A stretch of DNA of 64,000 nucleotides from Posidonia oceanica (Eukaryota > Streptophyta > Magnoliopsida > Alismatales > Posidoniaceae), in NCBI GenBank assembly GCA_037176725.1, contig JAZBRS010000059.1:5691001-5755000 (forward strand), given 5' to 3'. A model generated the notes under the pieces. The model was not told where the DNA came from and made no database searches. It saw only the letters and a list, made by a program, of their open reading frames with translations. Positions 57,910 to 64,000 of this stretch are shown here, piece by piece; the stretch's first letter is position 1, and each line of letters starts with the position of its first letter. The position numbers were made by a program, and so were the translations under genes.

Positions 57910-58425
57910 TGCTTTAGCACTGTTTTGCATGCCCGCTTCGCTTTTGGCACCGTTTTGCGTGCCCACTTTGCTTTTGGCACCGTTTCGCGTGCCCACACTG
58001 TTTTTGGCACCGTTTCGCGTGCCTGCTTTGTTTTTGGCACCGTTTCACGTGCTCGCTCTGTTTTTGGCACCGTTTCACATGCTCGCTCTGTTTTTGGCAC
58101 TGTTTTGCGTGCCCGCTCTGTTTTTGGCACCGTTTCGCGTGCCCACTCTGTTTTTGACATCGTTTCGCGTGCCCGCTCTCTTTTGACACCGTTTCGCGTG
58201 CCCGCTCTGTTTTTGGCACCGTTTTGTGTGTCCGTTTTGCTTTTGGCACCGTTTCGCGTGCCCGCTCTGTCTTTGGCACCGTTTTGTGTGTTGCTTTGCT
58301 TCCTGCACCGTTTTGCGTGCCATTCTTGTTTCTCGCACCGTTTTGCATGTCAGTCTCGTTTTCTTGCACCGTTTTGCGTGCCGCTCTCGTTTCTCGCATC
58401 GTTTTGCGTGTTTTACGTCGTTTTC
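57910..58425. repeat. minisatellite, about 30-bp unit, copy B
   Basis: About sixteen copies of a unit like GGCACCGTTTCGCGTGCCCG followed by CTCTGTTTTT, the inverted counterpart of 45600-46275. The units are more regular here. Open frames across it are repeat artefacts. Confidence 0.92.
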
Positions 58426-59074
58426 TCTTGCATGTCGCCTGCATTGCTTGGTTTTACCGTCGCTTTGCTTTTCCGTCTGCATTTGCATATAGGGCAGTGA
58501 TGCTTACTGCTTGGATTTCTCACGAGCCAGGTTTCGCCCGGTTCGGAACACAAACAGCGTTGCTGAGCACTTAGACCGCACGTTTACTTCCCTGCATTGC
58601 ATTCTGCCACTTAGAGCACACCTATGAGCATTCATTCAGGCATTCATTGGCATTTAGGCATTCAAACCTGCATTTCCCTGCGTATGCGAGCGTAAGCCTA
58701 GAAAGACCGATTCTCGGGCGTGTCGGGGGTGCCTAACACCTTCCCCGTACGTAACAGGAGTCCTTGCCCTGTCTTTTAACCCGCAATGACCATATTGCCC
58801 TTATCCTAGGCATGAGTCATCTCATTTGCATTCATTTGCATTTGTTTTCTTTCGCATTGCATTGCATTGTACTCTTTGCTTGGTTTTGCGTGTTAACTCA
58901 CGCATTTCGCTCGGTTTTCCTTGTCTCTCGATAATAGACACGGTGGCGACTCTGAATTGTCTTATCTTTTTCTTTTCTTATATTTTCTCCTCTGTTTTAA
59001 GTGTTTTCGAGTTGAGCCCTCCTCCTTGGACATAGTCGCTAATAGTAAACCTGATTCTGATTGGGATTACTACA

Positions 59075-59925
59075 ATATGAAATTGAAATTCATGCATATC
59101 ATTTATCATATGAAGTTGAAATTGATTGAATATTATTTACTCATCATATTGTTGATTAAATAAAAATGATTTCTGATCTTATTGATTATTATTGAACAAA
59201 AGAATTGTTTTAGATGCTTATTACTTATCAGTTACCTTTTGAAGATAATTTTGATGATTTCTTATTGAAAATCTTACAAAAATTGATTTTTTTTTCACTT
59301 GGTATTTTTTCTTACAAATTGACATCTTGTTATAAATTTGTATTTTTTAAAACAATTGGTATCTTTTAACAAATGGTAAATTTTGGCAAATAAATATCTA
59401 TGCTTGAAGGAAAGGGGAGCTTACTGAATATCTATGAATATTTATTTGATTTGGATGTTTATTGTATATAAGTTACCTTTGAGGATGATTTTGATGATTT
59501 TTACAATACTTTACCTTTGAGAATGAAGTTGATTCCTATTGAATATTTTAACATTGATTTTGTTGTTTATTGAATATGTTATATAAGTTGATTTTTGATT
59601 AAAATAATTTTGATTTTATTAACTCTTATTAATAAAAGTTAGTTTGAATGTCTATTGAAAATCATTTACCTTTTGATAATGCTCTTGCTTTTATTGCTTA
59701 TATTTCTTTCGATTTATACCTTCTACTCTTTTTGTTTATGACAAAAAGTGAGAGAAGAATAGGATAGGTTTTCCAAAGCTATGTTTTTGAGCTTATCATG
59801 TTATTATAAGATAAGAGGGAGTGCATTCAGATTTTCTTGACATATATTTATGCATATTCCAAGGGGAAGTCGGTTCTATAGCTTTGTATATTTATGATTT
59901 TTGTCATCATAAAAAAGGAGGAGAT
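59075..59925 (+). other. 3' internal non-coding end of the large Copia
   Basis: AT-rich, no ORF. It includes ATGACAAAAAGTGAGAGAAG near 59737, a segment often seen downstream of pol in Copia elements, and the polypurine tract just before the 3' LTR. Confidence 0.6.
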
Positions 59926-61043
59926 TGTTGGAAAAATTGCCTCATCTCGGTTTTAATGATAACAAAATAATTTGTGTTCTAACCCTTCTTATTTAGTTAA
60001 GAAAGTATTTTTATAGACCTTGAAAAAGAAGAAGGCGAAATGGCTCATGCAGCCTCAATGAAGACATGAAGACTTGTATTCAACTCTAAATATGTAACTT
60101 TTGTATTATGTTTGAGTTGTAATATGTATTTTGTAAAATCCCCAAAAATCATGAAAGAGTGACCTAGTTAACCCTAAAGTACCTTAGGTTAGAAGCACTT
60201 AGGTTAGAAGGAAGTGGTTCGAGAAAATTTGCAAAAAGCTTCTAAATCATGGAAATTGTGTATGCAGAGTTTTCATGTAAAACGGTATACCGAAATTTTA
60301 CGGTCTACCGAATCAGAGATTTTCGACGTACCGAAATTTTACGGTCTACCGAATTGGTCGTATTTGCTATAACAATTTGAGCTAAAACGGCATATCGAAA
60401 AATTTCGATCTACCGTTTTACTAGTCGTTTGTGAACGTTGAAAGAGTCGATAGAGACAAACTTTTACCCATGTTTTCTTATAAATAGGACCTCCATTCAT
60501 CACATAGATAGTACATATCATATAAGGTTTCAAGCCACATTATTTTCCAAGCATTCCACTCCTATTTTGTTAGAAAGAATCCCAAAGCAAGAGAGATATA
60601 TTCCCATCCTTTCCACCTTGCCAAAAGAGTTGTTGGAGATATAGAAAAGAGTCAACAGAGTTTTAATCTTCAATTTTCTTGTGTGAGTTCTTCTTCGGGA
60701 GCGAGAAGGGTTACCACGGTTTTTGCGGGAGCTTGGCGTGGTCTCGTCAAGGTGTACGGCAAGATCTTGGCCCGGAATAAGATCAAAGTTAAGGTAACTC
60801 TCAAGGGAATTTCTCGGGGAGTGGACTAGGCCGGGGAGGATGAACCACTATAAAATTACTTGTGTATATTTTCATTGCCTCTCATCCCCTTCTATGTATG
60901 TTTTAGTTTAAACATTCAAATCCATATCTCCATATTTCGTTTACTTCCTAATTTGCTTAAAATAGTTAAAGAGAATTTAAAATCCACACTTATCCTTTAA
61001 ATCATTATCCATCTCCTCTCTAGTGAAGCCTAGAATCCTAACA
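59926..61043 (+). repeat. 3' LTR of the large Copia
   Basis: 1118 bp, TGTTGGAAAAATTGCCTC...GAATCCTAACA, followed by GTTTC. The palindromic cluster is at 60283-60425. Confidence 0.93.
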
Positions 61044-61059
61044 GTTTCCAGTAAATTTC

Positions 61060-62085
61060 TTAGTGTTCCAAAATTCTCATATGTTGATTCCTCAGCTCAT
61101 ATTTGTGCATCAATTGACTGGGGGACAAAGGCCCAAGCTCCGCTAGCCTATCTATATCTTGGACCCGAGTCTCAATCTCAGAGAGTCTAGGTCGGCCGTT
61201 GTCCCTATTAACAAGCAGCCACTGTTTAATTGAAAGTTTAGTTGTTTTAAGCTTCTGGGACAAGCGTGCAATAGGACTGTCTGCATGAGAATATTGCCCC
61301 CAACAGTCCTGAATTAGGGCATCAAATCCGTCCTTAAGCAACCAGGTTCTATAAAATCTAAAGGGGAAGGATCCCCACCTAGGCAGCTTGGTATTAAGAC
61401 AAATGGGTATGTGATCAGAGGGTATTCTGGGTTTACCAGAGCAGACTGATGCCGGATAATGAGACTCCCAGGTCGGGGAAACCAAAAACCGATCCAGCTT
61501 GACCAGAGTTGCTTCCTGATGGAAATTTGTCCACGTGTAGGAGAAATTATTGGGGGAAAAGTCATGTAAGTTGTTATTTGCTATAAAGTCATTAAAGTTT
61601 AACATGACGGGGGAGAAATGCGTCCCATTAGACTTCTCATAAGATAATCTAGTCATGTTAAAATCCCCTCCAATGACCCAATTCTCTCCTACAAAGGATT
61701 GAATGTACCGCAGTTCATTTAGAAATTGGATCTTAGCTGAAGCCGAACATGGCCCGTACACCCCAGTTAACCACCAGATAAAGAAGTCATGCTTATTCCG
61801 GAGCTTAACTGAGAGCAAAAAGGAGCCTTGATAAATATCTAATTGGGAAGCAAAGGAGTCATCCCAACCAAATAAAATACCACCCGATAACCCCCTAGAC
61901 GGGGTAGCCAGCCAATGATTAAGTCTCTCTCCCCCAATATTCCGCAATGTGTTAGGGGACAGGGATTCAACTTTAGTCTCGAGAATGATTAGAAAGTCTA
62001 CTTTATAGATCCAAACAAGATTCCTGAGTTCCCTTTTTTTTGCTCTACTGCCTAATCCTCTAATATTCCAGGCAAGAATAATCAT
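61060..62085 (-). CDS. LINE ORF2 endonuclease domain (5' part of ORF2)
   Basis: A 341-codon open frame starts at the ATG at 62085 with MIILAWNIRGLGSRAKKREL. It contains the apurinic-like endonuclease signature: Asn in WNIRG, Glu in LETKVES, GGILFGWDD, GGDFNM, KLDRFLVS and PSDHIPI with the catalytic His. The start lies 56 bp after the ORF1 stop. A stop at 61060 comes just before the Copia insertion at 61043, so ORF2 is cut off from its RT 19 kb away. The endonuclease part is well preserved compared with the rest. Confidence 0.92.
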   Translation of the reverse strand: MIILAWNIRGLGSRAKKRELRNLVWIYKVDFLIILETKVESLSPNTLRNIGGERLNHWLATPSRGLSGGILFGWDDSFASQLDIYQGSFLLSVKLRNKHDFFIWWLTGVYGPCSASAKIQFLNELRYIQSFVGENWVIGGDFNMTRLSYEKSNGTHFSPVMLNFNDFIANNNLHDFSPNNFSYTWTNFHQEATLVKLDRFLVSPTWESHYPASVCSGKPRIPSDHIPICLNTKLPRWGSFPFRFYRTWLLKDGFDALIQDCWGQYSHADSPIARLSQKLKTTKLSIKQWLLVNRDNGRPRLSEIETRVQDIDRLAELGPLSPSQLMHKYELRNQHMRILEH

Positions 62086-62141
62086 GACAACCTAATTTAG
62101 AAAGAGCAGCTTCCTGCTAAATGTCTAGCAATGTAAAGCCT

Positions 62142-62461
62142 TTATGAGTTCCACGCAACCTGAATCAATGTCCAGGTTAATGGCGGGTAACCCATTCTGG
62201 CTCTAGCAATGTCAAAAAACCCCTTCGCTTCTTCACAGTCTCTAAATTGGAGTCCAATATCCCTACAGAAAGTCATGAATTCTCTATAGGAGTCCCAACA
62301 TAAAATATCATTAAGCAAATCATTATGCGACAGCGATTTCCCAGAGTCTTCAGAGCCCGACTTTGTGACAGAAGAGTGGGGGTCGTCCCCCATCCTCTTG
62401 CCAACTGTATTAACCAAGGAAGATGGAGCACAAATAGTACCAGGTGCAATGGTCTTGTAAG
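62142..62461 (-). pseudogene. 3' end of LINE ORF1
   Basis: The minus strand continues from the LTR junction at 62461 as APGTICAPSSLVNTVGKRMG and ends FDIARARMGYPPLTWTLIQV... at a stop near 62142. It lies immediately upstream of ORF2, as expected for the tail of plant LINE ORF1. The N-terminal part (including the zinc knuckle) is displaced beyond the right edge by an LTR element that starts at 62462. The ATG further upstream belongs to that LTR. Confidence 0.75.
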
Positions 62462-62886
62462 TGTAGATACCTCGTTTTGGCACTCCCATTGCATTTTTAG
62501 GTACCACTGCACTAAATCATGCACCACTCATCATTTGAAGCAATTTGCTCAGCTTAAGTACTCTCCAAAAGCTCAATTGCCAGTCTGGGCGTTGGCCGCT
62601 GGTTTTCCAACTCCTGTGGCAAGTCTTTTAGTTTTACCCCTACGGGCAATCCCCACAGCAGTGTCTTTTAGTTTGACGCCCACGGGCAACCCCCGCGGAC
62701 ATGGCTTTAGTTTTTTCCCCTTGGACGTTGGCCGTATTTCCTTAGCCGACCCTCATTATGTCTTGTCCAAGTCTGGTGGCAGCAGGTATTGGATTTCATT
62801 TAAAATCTCTAGGTAGCGCCACACAGGGGTATCGTCTCGCCTTGTAGATAGCTTCGTACCGAAACCATCTTCAAGGAGGGGCAATA
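62462..62886 (+). mobile_element. 5' remnant of the right-edge LTR element
   Basis: Begins TGTAGATACCTCGTTTTGGC, the same start as the LTR family at 49876-51226. It then diverges to sequence with GTTGGCCGCTGGTTTTCCAAC and two related blocks around CTTTTAGTTTTACCCCTACG / CTTTTAGTTTGACGCCCACG. It ends in the purine-rich AAGGAGGGGCAATA just before a second LTR start. It looks like a deleted LTR plus the last part of an internal region. Target flank GTAAG at 62457-62461; the other flank is outside the window. Confidence 0.55.
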
Positions 62887-64000
62887 TGTAAATACTCCGT
62901 TTTGGCACTCCCTTCATGGTAGTATAGTCTATTGCATTAGGTCGCCCCTACAAGCTCTTCACTCAATCTAGGGCATCTCACTTGAGCCAAACACCTATTC
63001 TCTAGTTCAAAATGTTATCCCTATTTAAACCTTAAGTGTTAGCAACTTAAATGTCCTTCTTTTCTTGACTAAGTTTGGAAGATGGACTGACTGAGGGTGT
63101 TATACGCTGCATTCCCAGCTTATAACGTTGGCCGCTGGTTTTCCAACGGCTAACGTGGAGCCCAGTGCCAGCCCCAAACTTTCTTTATTTGGCCAAATAT
63201 AGAATCCGTGTTTTTGCCTTCTTTAGACTTTGTTGACCAGTCAATGCAATTAACACCAGCTTAATGACATTTAATCGAGTTTTAATTAAGGGATATTCCT
63301 TAATCCTGGCAGTTGTGCTTCGGAGGCCGTTATCCGCTAGACTCCCAACGTATAACGTTATCTGCTGGTTTTCCAACGTATAACACCCCTGAATTGGAAA
63401 GTTTACTAGTCTATTCATTCAATTCCTTTTTGTTCCTCCCCTGCTTCTATAAAAGCAGGGGTACCTCCACAGGGTCATAGAGATGGATTTTTGGAGAGAG
63501 GTGAAATTTTTGAGAATTGAAATAGTGGAGAGATCTCTAGAGAGAGAAACCACATTTTGACAGAACTTTGAGAAAGTGGATAGAGTCTTTGAAAGAGCTT
63601 GAGTCTCCCATTGTCGTCAGTAGTATCATGTCGACATATCTTGCACTCCGTGCATAGATAAAAAGGGGACTCTCTTTAATTTTTCTCTTTTCATATCATA
63701 TGTTTAATTCCGTAGTATAATCAAGCATATTCATTTCATATATTGTTGTAGCTAGGCATACATTTCCATTAGTTGCAACCGAGGGGATCAAACCCCACGG
63801 GTAAGTTACTGCACCATAATGATCCATATTTGCGTCATTTCTGTTTATTTTGTTAACATTTGTCATACAAGGAGAAGAAGAAAGAAGAAAGAAGAAGAGA
63901 TTCACCAAGCACGGGCACCCTTGGACAACGCAAGCGTTGTCCCAAGGTAGCTGAACCGACAATCATCACACATCTCCCCAAGGCATCTCGAGGGCCAGTG
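62887..64000 (+). mobile_element. LTR running off the right edge, family of 49876-51226
   Basis: Begins TGTAAATACTCCGTTTTGG and follows the reverse complement of 51226-49876 up to CATCTCGAGGGCCAGTG at the window end. About 1.11 of the expected 1.35 kb is visible. Contains the GCGTATAACG / TTGGCCGCTGG palindromic motifs at 63095-63150 and 63330-63390, and TATAAAAGCAGGGG near 63447 as a possible LTR promoter. Confidence 0.85.

Larger units (their letters stand above)
54673..59074 (+). mobile_element. truncated second copy of the 4.8 kb LTR, inverted
   Basis: The right end, CTGATTCTGATTGGGATTACTACA at 59074, equals the reverse complement of the left end of 44894-49730. The shared part includes the minisatellite, CACGAG-CAGGTTTCGCCCGG and GGACCTGTTTTGCACATCC, so homology is clear over about 57.2-59.07 kb. 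The 5' start (TGTTGACACC) is missing; the left edge abuts Gypsy integrase and the right edge abuts Copia 3' sequence. The middle (56.3-57.2 kb) has repeats around AAAATTGCATTTTAGACCCTG not seen in the other copy. Confidence 0.7.
42309..61043 (+). mobile_element. Copia LTR retrotransposon, LTR to LTR, with nested insertions
   Basis: LTRs at 42309-43410 and 59926-61043 (TGTTGGAAAAATTGCCTC...GAATCCTAACA; the 5' copy begins TATTGG). The flanking 5-bp sequences are GTTTT (42304-42308) and GTTTC (61044-61048). The primer binding site TTGGTATTAGAG (initiator Met type) follows the 5' LTR, and AAAAAAGGAGGAGA precedes the 3' LTR. The interior keeps gag (43471-44330) and the 3' untranslated end (59075-59925). 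Everything between is a nested Gypsy element and other LTRs, and pol is gone. Removing the element rejoins the LINE frame. Confidence 0.92.

Noticed and set aside
57754..58574. Long open frames with repeated FGTVxRA and similar peptides
   Set aside because: They are the inverted minisatellite array of the second long LTR, open for the same reason as the first array.
58940..58960. GGTGGCGACTCTG as the primer binding site that would end the long LTR at 58940
   Set aside because: It resembles an Arg-tRNA primer site of Tat/Ogre elements. However, both copies continue to a common TACTACA end, and near-matching 5-bp flanks in copy A place the boundary there. Kept as an alternative, not adopted.
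1..64000. CRISPR arrays, tRNA or rRNA genes, bacterial-type operons
   Set aside because: Regular repeats here are minisatellites or subterminal transposon arrays without unique spacers. No cloverleaf or rRNA sequence was recognised apart from the SINE's tRNA-like head.

Overview
This is plant nuclear DNA, very probably from a flowering plant with a large, transposon-rich genome. It has spliced genes with GT-AG introns and plant-type Copia, Gypsy, LINE, CACTA, hAT, Tourist and SINE elements. I see no bacterial-style operons, CRISPR arrays, rRNA or tRNA genes. The species cannot be fixed from the sequence.

Host genes. Two genes look intact. A MOB1 kinase-activator gene (+, 9114-21422) has seven coding exons that give exactly 215 codons. 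Its second intron is 10.4 kb because two separate Copia elements with short LTRs sit in it in antisense. A DUF716/TMEM45-type membrane-protein gene (-, coding 22495-24047, 5' UTR exon near 24.76-24.98 kb) converges on it. A tRNA-derived SINE with 15-bp target duplications lies between their 3' ends.

Left flank (1-8.9 kb). This is AT-rich and decayed. An open frame runs off the left edge on the minus strand. At 3.5-8.85 kb lies a dead Copia element made of gag joined to the last part of RNase H. It is itself hit by a solo LTR (4496-5558), a hAT-type MITE (5751-6494) and a Tourist-like MITE (7130-7352). Its 3' LTR ends about 270 bp upstream of the MOB1 start codon.

Right two thirds (26.8-64 kb). 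This is one nested pile of transposons. The outermost element is a minus-strand LINE: ORF1 end and endonuclease at 61-62.5 kb, reverse transcriptase at 39.6-42.3 kb, zf-RVT C-terminus at 27.1-28 kb, A-rich tail near 26.85 kb. It is split by a solo Gypsy-type LTR (27992-30442), a probable LTR insertion (about 30.8-32.18 kb), a 7.2 kb CACTA-like element (32423-39580), a solo LTR (40150-41414), a Copia element with 1.1 kb LTRs (42309-61043) and a further LTR element at the right edge (from 62462). The Copia is broken by a Gypsy element (LTR starting at 44331, integrase at 53.6-54.67 kb). The LTR of that Gypsy is in turn split by two solo LTRs (44894-49730 and 49876-51226). A second, truncated copy of the 4.8 kb LTR (about 54.67-59.07 kb) replaces the rest of the Gypsy and most of the Copia interior. 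At most junctions I could read a 5-bp target duplication, and several junctions restore the reading frame of the interrupted element.

Most interesting. The CACTA-like element carries exon-intron fragments of two unrelated host genes: GID4, the substrate receptor of the CTLH/GID ubiquitin ligase, and a RUNKEL-type protein kinase. Separately, at least five LTR families here carry a cluster of short palindromic motifs, and a nearly identical 20-bp palindrome-like motif occurs in both the Copia and the Gypsy LTR. The solo Gypsy LTR also has about six tandem GTGGGNCCCAC-like boxes that resemble TCP factor sites.
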